NCBI RefSeq assembly: GCF_002875705.1
Contig: NZ_MCZZ01000123.1
Coordinates: 94,190 to 158,189, forward strand
Length of the DNA stretch: 64,000 nt
Direction: 5' to 3'
Source of the DNA: Vibrio sp. 10N.261.45.E2
GTDB taxonomy: Bacteria; Pseudomonadota; Gammaproteobacteria; Enterobacterales; Vibrionaceae
In this document: positions 26,137 to 35,887 of the stretch, piece after piece
Numbering within the stretch: position 1 is the first letter of the stretch
Layout of the letters: each line of letters opens with the position of its first letter
Translations under genes and position numbers: made by a program
Notes under the pieces: model-generated
Told to the model about the DNA's origin: nothing
Databases searched by the model: none
The model's input: only the letters and a program-made list of their open reading frames with translations

Positions 26137-27117
26137 TTAAGCTATCGTTAACTGCCCTGCATAAAGGACAAAAGTTCGCAGCATTAATACGCCCATTAGA
26201 CTTAGCGAAGTCACGGAGAAAATATACACCGAGCTATGGCGGATTGAGGTTGGTGTAACGGCATTCAGCAACAACGGTAAAATCATTCCGACACCAATCA
26301 CGCCATACCAGAACCAACTCGCCCAGAAACCACTACCAATTGCGTTCCATACGGCTTGTTCACTTTGACCACCTGCGAAGATAAGCCCAGTAAAGAAGGT
26401 AATAAGAACAAACAACTCAAACATCACAACCGGACGTTCGAATCCGTGGATCCATGAAATACTCGGGCTATGAGGCGATTCTTTAAAGACCAATACACCA
26501 AATAAAATACACGCCGCCGCTCCCGAAGATAAGCTCGAGAATAAGAACAATATCGGCAACACTGGGTTGTTTAATAGTGGGAAGGTGTTTAAAGCTGACA
26601 GTAAGAATCCGGTGTAAGCAGCAAGCATCAGAGCAAGAACCGCTAAGAATATTTCCAAAGCATTCTCAAACGTTTCTAATTTGCCAATCCAGTTACCAAC
26701 GAAATCGAGTCGTCCTTTCAGCCATGCTTGGTCATTTAAAAATACGACGATTTGATCTCTAAATATAATGCCAATCCAAAGGAATAAGATCACCATATAC
26801 ACTTGGAATAAGATCACACCCATCGACATCACAGACGTTGGATTATAGAAGATCATGATCTTCCAAAAGGATAACGGTTTGGTCAGGTGGAAAACCAAGA
26901 TCAACAGACCTGAAATGATCCCAAAGGGCGCAAGAAAAGCCGTAGCCGTTAACACACCATTATGAGCAGGATCGCCTTCAATGACCTTACGCTTTAAGTA
27001 AATAGAGATCATTACGGCACCCGCCGACATCCCCGCGAGAAATAGATAGATTGCGATAATCCAGTCCCATACCACGGTACCAGACTGAAAAGCTGTGTCC
27101 CATGCACTCATAATCAA
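26137..27117 (-). CDS. nrfD: NrfD, quinol-oxidising membrane subunit
   Basis: This 326-residue integral membrane protein of the NrfD/PsrC family has about eight to nine hydrophobic helices. NrfD oxidises menaquinol and passes electrons through the iron-sulfur protein NrfC and the cytochrome NrfB to NrfA. Its start overlaps the nrfC stop by four bases. A gap of 128 bases follows before nrfE, without an obvious terminator. Confidence 0.94.
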   Translation of the reverse strand: MIMSAWDTAFQSGTVVWDWIIAIYLFLAGMSAGAVMISIYLKRKVIEGDPAHNGVLTATAFLAPFGIISGLLILVFHLTKPLSFWKIMIFYNPTSVMSMGVILFQVYMVILFLWIGIIFRDQIVVFLNDQAWLKGRLDFVGNWIGKLETFENALEIFLAVLALMLAAYTGFLLSALNTFPLLNNPVLPILFLFSSLSSGAAACILFGVLVFKESPHSPSISWIHGFERPVVMFELFVLITFFTGLIFAGGQSEQAVWNAIGSGFWASWFWYGVIGVGMILPLLLNAVTPTSIRHSSVYIFSVTSLSLMGVLMLRTFVLYAGQLTIA

Positions 27118-27800
27118 ATCTCCCCTTTTTGGTGTGGCACTTTATAAAGTTTTGGTTGAGTACCGAGATAAGCTTTATCTCTGTAAACCACCTCAGATTT
27201 AAGCACCTGGTTTATCTCACTCTTAGGGTCATTTAGATCGCCAAATACCAGCGCATTGGTTGGGCAAGATTCGACACAAGCCGGTAACTTCCCTTGTGCA
27301 AGATTGGTGTCACGACAGAAGTTACATTTATCTGCGGATTTATTCTCTGGATGGAAGAAGCGCACTTGATATGGGCAAGCTAGCAGGCAATAACCACAAC
27401 CGACGCACTTCTCTTTGTGTACATCAACAATGCCAGTTTTTTCATCTTTGTAGGCAGCCCCTGTTGGGCAAACCATCACACAGGGTGCATTATCACAATG
27501 TTGGCAAGAGTTACGAGTGAAACGGTAATCAACATTTGGATATTCGCCTTGAGGCTCGCTCTTAATAATTTCTAATCGCGATACGCCTTCAGGCACTTTG
27601 TTCACTTCACGACATGCTTCTGTACAAGCAGTACAACCAATACACGCGGTTTCGTCATGAATCATTCCATAACGCTTAGCACCATCTTCTTGAACATTGG
27701 CCAATGTTTTACGGCTTGTCACCGCCGCCGTTCCCGCAACACCTGTGGTGAAGATAACAGCGCCAGCGCCAGCCAAAAAGTTTCTTCTTGAGCAGCTCAT
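27114..27800 (-). CDS. nrfC: NrfC, periplasmic 4Fe-4S protein
   Basis: This 228-residue ferredoxin-like protein has a twin-arginine signal (CSRRNFLAGAGAVIF). Four cysteine clusters for 4Fe-4S centres are visible: CIGCTACTEAC, CQHCDNAPCVMVCP, CVGCGYCLLACP, and the split CNFC...CVESCP. It relays electrons from NrfD to NrfB. It begins three bases after nrfB and overlaps nrfD by four bases. The assignment is secure from order and motifs. Confidence 0.95.
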   Translation of the reverse strand: MSCSRRNFLAGAGAVIFTTGVAGTAAVTSRKTLANVQEDGAKRYGMIHDETACIGCTACTEACREVNKVPEGVSRLEIIKSEPQGEYPNVDYRFTRNSCQHCDNAPCVMVCPTGAAYKDEKTGIVDVHKEKCVGCGYCLLACPYQVRFFHPENKSADKCNFCRDTNLAQGKLPACVESCPTNALVFGDLNDPKSEINQVLKSEVVYRDKAYLGTQPKLYKVPHQKGEI

Positions 27801-27803
27801 AGA

Positions 27804-28388
27804 TTACTCCCCTTCTTTCTTCTGGTTGAAGTCTGAATGGCAATCCACACACAGCTTGATGGTTTGCTTCTTATCTAAGCCAAGCACCTTCGCTTCACTC
27901 GCATGAACATCGTGGCAGTTTGAACACGTTAAGTTTTGTGCGTGAACATCGTGAGTCCAACTTGCTTCGCGCAGATCATCAGGCTTATGACAATCTATAC
28001 ATTGGCTATTGGCATCTAAGATTAAGCTAGGATCGAGGAAAACCTTTTCAGTTCCAGGTTGTGATTGAGCCGCACGATATTTCACCACTTCAGGTGCACC
28101 ATCACGGTGATCGGGGCCTATAGAGGAGTGACAATCGGTACAGTTAACTTCACGACCAAGCAAAGCGTGCGCACTCTCACCGTGTGAACCAAACACCGTT
28201 TCTTTTGAATCTTTATGGCATTGAACACACTTGTAATCTTTGTCACGTATCAATTCGACTTCATGTCTTGTTGATTCCCCTACTGGCGTTACAGCAGGCT
28301 CAGCAACAGCATGAATGGAATAACCATAGAGGCAGAATGCTAGAAGGGATTTAAGCATTATGACTATGGCCAATTTAATATTGCCCAT
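27804..28388 (-). CDS. nrfB: NrfB, pentahaem cytochrome c
   Basis: This 194-residue periplasmic cytochrome has a signal peptide and five CxxCH haem sites: CVQCH, CTDCH, CIDCH, CSNCH and CVDCH. NrfB donates electrons to NrfA. It is the first gene of the minus-strand nrf operon and diverges from nrfA across a 481-base control region; in E. coli nrfA and nrfB are co-directional, so this order reflects a rearrangement known from Vibrio relatives. Confidence 0.95.
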   Translation of the reverse strand: MGNIKLAIVIMLKSLLAFCLYGYSIHAVAEPAVTPVGESTRHEVELIRDKDYKCVQCHKDSKETVFGSHGESAHALLGREVNCTDCHSSIGPDHRDGAPEVVKYRAAQSQPGTEKVFLDPSLILDANSQCIDCHKPDDLREASWTHDVHAQNLTCSNCHDVHASEAKVLGLDKKQTIKLCVDCHSDFNQKKEGE

Positions 28389-28458
28389 TTTATCCTTTCC
28401 TTATACCGGCATTATTTAACTCTCAACTAAATAATATTCCGGTTAAACAAAAGTACCC

Positions 28459-28482
28459 TTAAACGATATTATTACCGTTTAA
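28459..28482. promoter_or_regulatory. Inverted repeat upstream of nrfB
   Basis: TTAAACG (28459-28465) pairs with CGTTTAA (28476-28482). It is AT-rich and located 71-94 bases before the nrfB start. It could be a regulator site; no protein can be named. Confidence 0.35.
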
Positions 28483-28535
28483 ATGATATCAATTCTTATT
28501 TTGGATAAGCCACAACGCTTTCTATATTTAGAATA

Positions 28536-28551
28536 TACCCCTAATTGGGTA
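28536..28551. promoter_or_regulatory. NarL/NarP-type 7-2-7 site, nrfB-proximal
   Basis: TACCCCT-AA-TTGGGTA: both heptamers fit the NarL/NarP pattern TACYYMT in inverted 7-2-7 arrangement with one deviation. It lies about 150-160 bases ahead of nrfB. Confidence 0.65.
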
Positions 28552-28676
28552 ATACGAAATTTGAATGGTTTAATATGTGAACGTAATCACCCTATTTATC
28601 ACAAGGAGATAGTAAGTAATTACTTGTTATATATGATAATAATTCTCAATTGGATTTTGATAACTCGCATCAACAA

Positions 28677-28692
28677 TACCCCTTTAGGGGTA
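28677..28692. promoter_or_regulatory. NarL/NarP-type 7-2-7 site, nrfA-proximal
   Basis: TACCCCT-TT-AGGGGTA is a perfect inverted repeat with both halves matching TACYYMT, the geometry bound by NarP and NarL. In E. coli a site of this kind activates nrfA. It is centred about 185 bases before the nrfA start. Confidence 0.8.
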
Positions 28693-28728
28693 TATAAACT
28701 TCAACGTGATTGAAGTCACTACCATTAA

Positions 28729-28742
28729 TTGATCTGGGACAA
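28729..28742 (+). promoter_or_regulatory. Candidate FNR site of nrfA
   Basis: TTGATCTGGGACAA matches eight of the ten defined positions of TTGAT-N4-ATCAA. If it acts at -41.5, transcription would begin near 28777, leaving a leader of about 90 bases. Confidence 0.45.
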
Positions 28743-28869
28743 GCTATATCCAACACGTAACAAAATGTGTTTGTTTATGAATTAATATAAACAGGAATTC
28801 TCCAGTTCTTAATTTGAATAGCAAACTCACAACGCTTGGTATAAAAATCAGTATATTGGAGATATCACT

Positions 28870-30300
28870 GTGAAAAAGCATTGGATACGTAATTCCGTCA
28901 CAGCACTATTAATGGTTAGCGCATCACTTGCGAGCGCGACCAGTTTTGCTGCGTCTGAACAAAAAGAAATTGGCGATCCTCGTAACGACCAGTTCGAGCA
29001 AAACCACCCTGATCAATATCACTCATGGAGACAAACCTCAGAAAGCGAAACAATTGAGGATGCACTAAAAGAAGATCCAAACATGGTTATCATGTGGGCT
29101 GGCTATGGCTTTGCAAAAGACTATAACAAAGCACGCGGCCACTTTTATGCTATCGATGATGTAAGACAAACGCTTCGTACTGGCGGACCTACCGACGAAA
29201 ACTCAGGCCCTATGCCAATGGCATGTTGGAGCTGTAAAAGCCCAGACGTAGCTCGTGTTATCGAAGAACGTGGTGAAGACGGTTACTTTGAAGGCAAATG
29301 GGCACGCCTTGGCAACGAAATTGTTAACCCTATTGGCTGTGCTGACTGTCACGACACACAAAGCGAAGGCTTTAAAAACGGTGAACCTGCACTGAAGGTC
29401 ACTCGTCCTTATGTTGAACGTGCATTCGATGCGATTGGTAAAAACTTTGAAGAACAAGGCCGCTTTGACCAACAAGCGTCTGTTTGTGCTCAGTGTCACG
29501 TAGAGTACTACTTCACAGGTCCAACAAAAGGCGTGAAGTTCCCTTGGGACAAAGGGACCCGAGTTGAACAAATGGAAGAGTACTACGACGATATCGGCTT
29601 TAAAGATTGGACACATAAAGTATCTAAAGCACCGATGCTAAAAGCTCAGCACCCTGGTTACGAAACGTGGCGTGAAGGTATTCACGGTAAGAACAATGTC
29701 GCTTGTGTTGACTGTCATATGCCTAAAGTCACCAAAGAAGATGGCACCGTTTATACCGACCATAAAGTAGGTAACCCGTTTGACCGCTTCGAAGATACCT
29801 GTGCTAACTGTCATACTCAATCTAAAGAGACCATGCGTAACATCGTTTCAAGCCGTAAAGCGCAAGTACTCAACATGAAGCTTACTGCTGAGAAACAAAT
29901 CGTTGCCGCTCACTTTGAAGCGGGCGCAGCATGGGAAGCGGGTGCAACCGAGCAAGAGATGGAACCTATCCTACTGGATATCCGCCATGCTCAATGGCGC
30001 TGGGACTATGCAATCGCATCTCATGGTGTTCATATGCATGCACCTGAAGTCGCTTTAGAAGTCCTAGGAACTGCTGTTGACCGCGCGGCCGATGCTCGTA
30101 CTAAGATTATTCGTCTACTAGCGAAGAAAGGCATCACTGAGTCAATCGAGATTCCAGACATTTCGACCAAAGAAGCTGCTCAAAAAGCGCTTGGAATGGA
30201 CATGGATAAGATGAACGCTGAGAAACAACACTTCTTAGATACAGTTGTTCCTAAGTGGGAAGAGCAAGCTGAAAAGCGTGAAGCCAGCTACGAATACTAG
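28870..30300 (+). CDS. nrfA: NrfA, ammonia-forming cytochrome c nitrite reductase
   Basis: This 476-residue periplasmic enzyme reduces nitrite to ammonium with six electrons. The signal peptide ends near ATSFA. Haem 1 uses C119-WSC-K123, the lysine-ligated active-site motif unique to NrfA. Four CxxCH sites follow at about 157, 206, 279 and 311. The conserved [11 protein letters not shown] and [10 protein letters not shown] segments are also present. The start is GTG with GGAG eight bases upstream. Its haem 1 needs the NrfEFG lyase, encoded in the surrounding cluster. A strong terminator follows. Confidence 0.97.
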   Translation: MKKHWIRNSVTALLMVSASLASATSFAASEQKEIGDPRNDQFEQNHPDQYHSWRQTSESETIEDALKEDPNMVIMWAGYGFAKDYNKARGHFYAIDDVRQTLRTGGPTDENSGPMPMACWSCKSPDVARVIEERGEDGYFEGKWARLGNEIVNPIGCADCHDTQSEGFKNGEPALKVTRPYVERAFDAIGKNFEEQGRFDQQASVCAQCHVEYYFTGPTKGVKFPWDKGTRVEQMEEYYDDIGFKDWTHKVSKAPMLKAQHPGYETWREGIHGKNNVACVDCHMPKVTKEDGTVYTDHKVGNPFDRFEDTCANCHTQSKETMRNIVSSRKAQVLNMKLTAEKQIVAAHFEAGAAWEAGATEQEMEPILLDIRHAQWRWDYAIASHGVHMHAPEVALEVLGTAVDRAADARTKIIRLLAKKGITESIEIPDISTKEAAQKALGMDMDKMNAEKQHFLDTVVPKWEEQAEKREASYEY

Positions 30301-30323
30301 TTACTTCAATTAGACCATTACGT

Positions 30324-30363
30324 AAAAACCAGTCACACTATTATGGTGTGGCTGGTTTTTTTA
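30324..30363 (+). terminator. Terminator of nrfA
   Basis: AAAACCAGTCACAC pairs with GTGTGGCTGGTTTT (one G-T pair) followed by T7, 24 bases after the nrfA stop. Confidence 0.9.
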
Positions 30364-30426
30364 GGTTTTGAGGGAATACACATCAATACCTACCTCCGAT
30401 CCACTCGCCAATTCAAGGAATAAACA

Positions 30427-30771
30427 ATGAAAACCTTATTTTCGCTTTCAGCACTATGTATCGCACTACTCAGTTCAGGCGTTTACGCTTCTGAGCGAGC
30501 TGAGACAGGGTGGGAATTGATTGAGAAAGGCGCATTAGTTGTTGATGTCAGAACACCCGCAGAATTTGAACAAGGGCATCTAGACAACGCCATCAACTAC
30601 CCTCTTTCGGAAGTAGCGACTCACTTCGCTAAGATAGATAAAGACCAACCGATCGTCTTGTATTGCCGCAGTGGGAATCGCTCAGGACAAGCCTATCAAT
30701 TCTTGCGAGCTCAAGGATTCACTCAAATCCATAACGCAGGTGGTTTAAGTGAAATGCAAGAAAGCCAATAG
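30427..30771 (+). CDS. Periplasmic rhodanese-like protein (PspE type)
   Basis: This 114-residue protein has a signal peptide (ending SSGVYA) and a single rhodanese domain. The active-site loop is YCRSGNRSGQ with catalytic Cys, and VDVRTPAEFEQGHL is the CH2A motif. Such proteins transfer sulfane sulfur. The size and loop resemble PspE. It lies between nrfA and the nrfG-like gene, which suggests a link to nitrite or sulfur chemistry in the periplasm but proves none. AAGGA precedes the ATG. Confidence 0.9.
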   Translation: MKTLFSLSALCIALLSSGVYASERAETGWELIEKGALVVDVRTPAEFEQGHLDNAINYPLSEVATHFAKIDKDQPIVLYCRSGNRSGQAYQFLRAQGFTQIHNAGGLSEMQESQ

Positions 30772-30875
30772 CCTGAGAGACTAATGGCTCTAAGGGCTGA
30801 ACGCTCTAAAGGCACACCGTTTCAAAGGCAAACCACTTCAAAAGCTAACCTGGAAGAACTGTCTGTTGACCAAGC

Positions 30876-31505
30876 CTAGCGGATCATCTGTTTGGCTTGG
30901 TTGATCGAGTGGATAATCGAGACGCGATCAATCCCCTTTTGATTGGAATCTAGGATTTGAGTCCATGCATCAATCGCTTGTTGATAGCGCATACTAATGA
31001 AGTGATCCGTCGCAATCAGCATCAATGCAGTTCGATCATTGGGATCAAGTTGCATCGAGTGTTCCAATAATGCATTCACGTCATCGTTCATGGCTTGAGA
31101 ACTAAGATAGTAAAGTGCCGTTGCTTTGGCAGCATAGAGGCCTGAAGGTGCTTGAGGATCTAATCGAATCGCGTAATCGTAACAGGTGAACGCTGCATCA
31201 AATTCCCCTTTCTGCATATACACACCACCAAGCTTAAACCACAAGTTGGATTGATTTGGATCTTGTTTGAGGCTTTGCTGCAGTTCGTCTTCGAAATCTG
31301 TTGTCGTGTAACGATTACTATCATCCAAAGGCTGTTCAGGTATCTCTTGTTTCAGTTGAGACCAAACAAGCACACTCAAAGTTACAGCAACAAGCGAAAT
31401 CACTACATTGCTTCTCAGGTGACTGCTGTTTTTGTTCGCCGCGATGACGACCACAATCAAAAACAGGCTCATTAGTACCAACGCAATCAACAACCAGATG
31501 TCCAT
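30876..31505 (-). CDS. nrfG: NrfG-like TPR protein of the haem lyase
   Basis: This 209-residue protein has two N-terminal membrane helices (about residues 3-20 and 33-50) followed by TPR-like repeats (NLWFKLGGVYMQKGEFDAAF, DYAIRLDPQAPSGLYAAKA, HSMQLDPNDRTALMLIA). This is the arrangement of NrfG and the CcmH C-terminal half, which present apocytochrome to the haem lyase. The start at 31505 has AAGGAG six bases upstream. It is separated from nrfEF by the nrfA-rhodanese segment and transcribed alone, so nrfG function is inferred from family plus location. Confidence 0.85.
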   Translation of the reverse strand: MDIWLLIALVLMSLFLIVVVIAANKNSSHLRSNVVISLVAVTLSVLVWSQLKQEIPEQPLDDSNRYTTTDFEDELQQSLKQDPNQSNLWFKLGGVYMQKGEFDAAFTCYDYAIRLDPQAPSGLYAAKATALYYLSSQAMNDDVNALLEHSMQLDPNDRTALMLIATDHFISMRYQQAIDAWTQILDSNQKGIDRVSIIHSINQAKQMIR

Positions 31506-31642
31506 TCCACACTCCTTTCTATTCACTCCCTACTCTATCGCTTTCAACTCACCTCTATATTGATCAAGGTTTAGCTATCGAGATTTTAGCGAACACAACT
31601 TAGCTATTAAGTCATATCAAACTCTACAAATAACAGGTAATA

Positions 31643-31673
31643 AAAAACCGAGCACTTAGGCTCGGTTTTTCAA
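31643..31673 (-). terminator. Terminator of gyrA
   Basis: AAAACCGAGC pairs with GCTCGGTTTT across a 6-base loop, with A and T tracts on the two sides. It lies about 35 bases after the gyrA stop. Confidence 0.9.
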
Positions 31674-31704
31674 TAGTAAGCTTAATTACTTAACGTAATA
31701 GAGA

Positions 31705-34365
31705 TTACTCAGCGTCTTGTTCGCTATCATTTTCAGAGTCAGAAGCATCTGATGCTTGCTCTTCACTTGATTCAGAAACTTCAGCGTTGATAGTTTCAGC
31801 ATTTGCTTCTACAGCTTCGCCTTCTACAATCTCAGCTTCTTCTACTTCGTCGATACGTTGTAGACCTACAACATTCTCGTCTTCAGAAGTACGAATCAGT
31901 GTTACACCTTGAGTGTTACGACCAACTTGGCTTACTTCCGCTACGCGAGTACGTACTAGCGTACCTGCGTCGGTGATCATCATCATTTCATCGCCTTCTT
32001 CAACTTGAACAGCACCAACAACTGGGCCATTACGTTCAGAGACTTTGATAGATACTACACCTTGCGTTGCACGGCCTTTCGTTGGGTATTCAGCTAGTTC
32101 AGTACGCTTACCGTAACCGTTTTGAGTCACAGTTAGGATATCGCCTTCGTTTGAAGGAACAATCAGTGAAACCACTTGATCGTCTTCTGGAAGCTTCATA
32201 CCACGAACACCAGAGGCAGTACGGCCCATTGCACGTACTTTGTCCTCGTTAAAGCGAACAACTTTGCCCGATTTAGAGAACAGCATGATGTCGCTATCAC
32301 CGTTAGTGATGTCAACGCCAATCAGTGAATCGTCGTCACGTAGGTTAACTGCGATTAGGCCGTTAGCACGTACGTTTGCGAATTGATCCAGTGATGTCTT
32401 CTTAACTGTACCGTCACCCGTTGCCATGAAGATGAATTTCTCGTTAGAGAACTCAGAAACAGGCAGGATAGCCGTAATACGCTCACCTTCTTCTAGAGGA
32501 AGAATGTTCACGATAGGCTTACCACGAGCAGTTCGACTCGCTAATGGTAGTTGGTAAACTTTCAGACGGTATGTCTTACCACGCGTAGAGAAACATAGAA
32601 TGTTATCGTGAGTATTAGCAACAAGCAGACGCTCAATGTAATCCTCATCTTTCATCTTAGTTGCACTCTTACCTTTACCACCACGACGTTGAGATTCGTA
32701 GTCGCTTAGGATTTGGTACTTAACGTAACCTGCGTTAGAAAGCGTTACTACAACGTCTTCTTGAGCAATCAGCTCTTCCATGTCGATGTCATGAACTGCC
32801 GCTGTGATTTCTGTACGACGCTCGTCGCCATAGATTTCACGTACCGCTTCAAGTTCTTCACGGATAACTTCCATCAAACGCTCAGTGCTTGCAAGAATGT
32901 GCATTAGCTCAGCGATTTCTTCTAGAAGTGCTTTGTACTCGTCTAGAATCTTCTCGTGCTCAAGGCCAGTTAGGCGGTGAAGACGAAGTTCTAGAATAGC
33001 TTGTGCTTGTGTTTCCGTTAGGAAGTATTGGCCATCGCGGATGCCGTATTGGTCTTCCAACCAATCAGGACGAGCCGCATCAGTACCAGCACGCTCAAGC
33101 ATTGAAGCAACGTTACCAAGGTCCCAACCGCGTGCAACTAAGCCAGCTTTTGCTTCTGCTGGTGTTGGAGCGTTACGGATAAGCTCGATGATTTCGTCGA
33201 TGTTAGCAAGTGCTAGAGACAATGCTTCAAGGATGTGTGCACGATCGCGCGCTTTCTTCAGTTCGAAGATAGTACGACGTGTCACAACTTCGCGACGGTG
33301 GTCTACGAAGCACTTAAGCATGTCTTTGATGTTGAACAACTGTGGTTGACCGTTATTCAACGCAACCATGTTGATACCGAAAGTCGTTTGCAGTTGAGTT
33401 TGAGCGTATAGGTTGTTTAGAACCACTTCGCCTACTGCATCACGCTTACATTCAATAACAATACGCATACCATCTTTATCAGATTCGTCACGTAGAGCAC
33501 TGATGCCTTCTACTTTCTTATCTTTAACCAGTTCAGCAATCTTCTCGATCAAACGAGCTTTGTTTACTTGGTAAGGGATCTCAGTAACGATAATGGTTTC
33601 TTTACCATTCTTCTCTACTTCGATATCCGCTTTTGAACGCATGTAAACCTTACCGCGGCCAGTCTTATAAGCATCAACGATGCCTTTACGACCACTGATA
33701 AGTGCTGCTGTTGGGAAGTCAGGACCAGGAATGTAGTCCATTAGCTCATCAATAGTGATCTCTTCATTATTGATGTAAGCCAAACAGCCATCAACAACTT
33801 CACCAAGGTTATGTGGTGGAATGTTGGTAGCCATACCTACTGCGATACCAGAAGCACCGTTTACCAATAGGTTAGGAATTTTTGTAGGAAGTACTGCTGG
33901 AATTTGTTCTGTACCATCGTAGTTCGGTACGTAATCCACAGTTTCCTTATCAAGGTCAGCCAGTAACTCGTGCGCAATTTTCGCCATACGAACTTCGGTA
34001 TAACGCATTGCAGCCGCGGAGTCGCCATCGATAGAACCAAAGTTACCTTGGCCATCAACTAGCATGTAACGCAGCGAGAACGGTTGAGCCATACGTACAA
34101 TAGTATCGTATACAGCGCTATCACCATGCGGGTGATATTTACCGATTACATCACCTACTACACGAGCAGACTTTTTATATGGTTTGTTCCAATCATTACC
34201 TAGTACATTCATCGCGAACAAAACGCGGCGGTGTACTGGCTTTAGGCCATCACGCACATCTGGAAGGGCACGACCAACGATGACGGACATCGCGTAGTCT
34301 AGGTATGAACCTCTAAGCTCATCTTCAATATTTACGGGCGTGATCTCTTTCGCTAGATCGCTCAT
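31705..34365 (-). CDS. gyrA: DNA gyrase subunit A
   Basis: This 886-residue catalytic subunit of gyrase introduces negative supercoils with GyrB. The active-site tyrosine is Y122 ([10 protein letters not shown]). The quinolone-resistance region reads [11 protein letters not shown] with S83 and D87, the wild-type susceptible residues. The GyrA box QRRGGKG begins the C-terminal pinwheel domain. The C-terminus carries an acidic tail of about 60 residues (ending ENDSEQDAE), as in other gammaproteobacteria. It is divergent from ubiG. Confidence 0.98.
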   Translation of the reverse strand: MSDLAKEITPVNIEDELRGSYLDYAMSVIVGRALPDVRDGLKPVHRRVLFAMNVLGNDWNKPYKKSARVVGDVIGKYHPHGDSAVYDTIVRMAQPFSLRYMLVDGQGNFGSIDGDSAAAMRYTEVRMAKIAHELLADLDKETVDYVPNYDGTEQIPAVLPTKIPNLLVNGASGIAVGMATNIPPHNLGEVVDGCLAYINNEEITIDELMDYIPGPDFPTAALISGRKGIVDAYKTGRGKVYMRSKADIEVEKNGKETIIVTEIPYQVNKARLIEKIAELVKDKKVEGISALRDESDKDGMRIVIECKRDAVGEVVLNNLYAQTQLQTTFGINMVALNNGQPQLFNIKDMLKCFVDHRREVVTRRTIFELKKARDRAHILEALSLALANIDEIIELIRNAPTPAEAKAGLVARGWDLGNVASMLERAGTDAARPDWLEDQYGIRDGQYFLTETQAQAILELRLHRLTGLEHEKILDEYKALLEEIAELMHILASTERLMEVIREELEAVREIYGDERRTEITAAVHDIDMEELIAQEDVVVTLSNAGYVKYQILSDYESQRRGGKGKSATKMKDEDYIERLLVANTHDNILCFSTRGKTYRLKVYQLPLASRTARGKPIVNILPLEEGERITAILPVSEFSNEKFIFMATGDGTVKKTSLDQFANVRANGLIAVNLRDDDSLIGVDITNGDSDIMLFSKSGKVVRFNEDKVRAMGRTASGVRGMKLPEDDQVVSLIVPSNEGDILTVTQNGYGKRTELAEYPTKGRATQGVVSIKVSERNGPVVGAVQVEEGDEMMMITDAGTLVRTRVAEVSQVGRNTQGVTLIRTSEDENVVGLQRIDEVEEAEIVEGEAVEANAETINAEVSESSEEQASDASDSENDSEQDAE

Positions 34366-34656
34366 AGAGCCATTTTCCCTCTATAGTCAGATCGTATTTT
34401 TGAATACGTATAAGACCGAAAAATATAACACAAATTTACCTACGGAGGCATCACTTTCCCTCTCCTTTTACCATCTTGTGACCCTTGTAGCCAATCAATT
34501 GATGAGAAATTGCACCTCCGCATCATATCTTGCTGAAACATGGTCACTTTACATCCAATAAACTAGCAAAATTGTAGATCTTCTGGTCAGCACGAAAAGG
34601 CAAGTTATAATGCCTGCAATTTCATGGATGCATTATTTAACTTGGAAATGCCGATT

Positions 34657-35370
34657 ATGACTAAATCACAAAACGTAGACCCAGCAGAAATCAAGAAATT
34701 CGAAGACATGGCGTCGCGCTGGTGGGATCTAGAAGGCGAGTTTAAGCCGCTACATCAAATCAACCCACTGCGTCTGAATTACGTGTTGGAGAAAACCGAA
34801 GGCCTGTTTGGTAAGAAAGTTCTCGATGTTGGCTGCGGCGGCGGTATTTTAGCGGAAAGTATGGCTGTTGAAGGTGCGGTAGTGACTGGCCTAGACATGG
34901 GTAAAGAGCCGCTAGAAGTAGCACGCCTTCACGCATTAGAAACGGGTACCAAGCTGGATTACATTCAGAGCACTATCGAAGACCACGCAGAACAGAACCC
35001 ACAGGCTTACGATGTGGTAACGTGCATGGAAATGCTTGAGCATGTTCCTGACCCACAATCTGTTATCACGGCATGTTCAAAGTTAGTGAAACCGGGCGGC
35101 CATGTCTTCTTCTCTACATTAAATCGCAACTTCAAATCTTACTTGTTTGCGATTGTTGGTGCAGAAAAGCTCTTGAAGATTGTTCCAGAAGGCACTCATG
35201 AACATGAGAAGTTCATCCGCCCAGCCGAACTTATCAAGATGATAGATAACACACCGCTGCAAGAATTAGGCATTACAGGCTTGCACTACAACCCGTTAAC
35301 GGACACTTACCGTTTAGGCACAAATGTAGACGTAAACTACATCGTCCACACTCAAAATTTTGCCCAATAA
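34657..35370 (+). CDS. ubiG: UbiG, ubiquinone biosynthesis O-methyltransferase
   Basis: This protein of about 237 residues is an S-adenosylmethionine-dependent methyltransferase acting in both O-methylation steps of ubiquinone synthesis. Motif I is [13 protein letters not shown], preceded by the UbiG-specific [20 protein letters not shown]. The C-terminus has [11 protein letters not shown] prefer the start at 34657 (MTKSQNVD), which aligns with E. coli UbiG, although ATGs at 34624 and 34648 are in frame and the ribosome site is weak. The gyrA-ubiG divergent order is conserved in enterics and vibrios. Confidence 0.95.
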   Translation: MTKSQNVDPAEIKKFEDMASRWWDLEGEFKPLHQINPLRLNYVLEKTEGLFGKKVLDVGCGGGILAESMAVEGAVVTGLDMGKEPLEVARLHALETGTKLDYIQSTIEDHAEQNPQAYDVVTCMEMLEHVPDPQSVITACSKLVKPGGHVFFSTLNRNFKSYLFAIVGAEKLLKIVPEGTHEHEKFIRPAELIKMIDNTPLQELGITGLHYNPLTDTYRLGTNVDVNYIVHTQNFAQ

Positions 35371-35676
35371 CGACTCGTATTTCTAGCAGTCGCCCTACCG
35401 TAAAATTTTTTATAAAAAAGACAAATGAAAAGAGTTGCAATTACCATAAGTTTGCGACTTTTTTCAGTCTAAATTTCGTGCGCCAGCTTCCATTTTGACC
35501 ATCTCGATTTAAATTTAATCGCCCAAAATCCATCGCTCATTTTGCTCAAAGATCAAGGGATTTTTTTTTATGGGCGTGCAAAAATAAAGCATGATTAAAA
35601 CCCGACTTTTATACAATCAAGTCACATCTAACCTCATCAGTTAGTGGTCACTTACAGTTTTTTTTCAATCCACCAC
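35371..35676. other. AT-rich region downstream of ubiG
   Basis: No gene or clear terminator is seen in this stretch. With 35677-35887 it forms the 517-base space before nrdA, whose distal part carries the regulatory sites listed separately. Confidence 0.5.
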
Positions 35677-35685
35677 TTATCCACA
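35677..35685 (+). promoter_or_regulatory. DnaA box upstream of nrdA
   Basis: TTATCCACA is a perfect strong DnaA box about 200 bases before nrdA. In E. coli DnaA binds the nrdAB promoter and ties it to replication, so the position is meaningful. Confidence 0.65.
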
Positions 35686-35754
35686 AGCAACCCCATTTCT
35701 TTACCTTGAAAAATATCAGTTGTAGCACTATCTTGTAACCCAACAAACAAATGA

Positions 35755-35790
35755 CCCCTATATGTTGTGTTTGAACTACAATATATGGGT
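35755..35790 (+). promoter_or_regulatory. Paired NrdR-like boxes upstream of nrdA
   Basis: CCCCTATATGTTGTGT (35755-35770) and ACTACAATATATGGGT (35775-35790) resemble the NrdR consensus acaCwATATaTwGtgt and are roughly inverted copies of each other. Their centres are 20 bases apart, two helical turns, a spacing known for NrdR tandems. Confidence 0.75.
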
Positions 35791-35887
35791 AGACCAAGAT
35801 CACAAAGCCGAGACGTAATTTACAAAAATTACACAGAAATACACAAAAACACGGCCTTGTTCAGTTTTGTTAGGGAAATTAAGCAGA

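Noticed and set aside
28657..28673. TTGAT-N7-ATCAA in the nrfA upstream region as an FNR site
   Set aside because: The half-sites are seven bases apart instead of four, so it does not have FNR geometry.
31705..34365. Quinolone-resistance substitutions in GyrA
   Set aside because: Residues 83 and 87 are Ser and Asp, the wild-type state.
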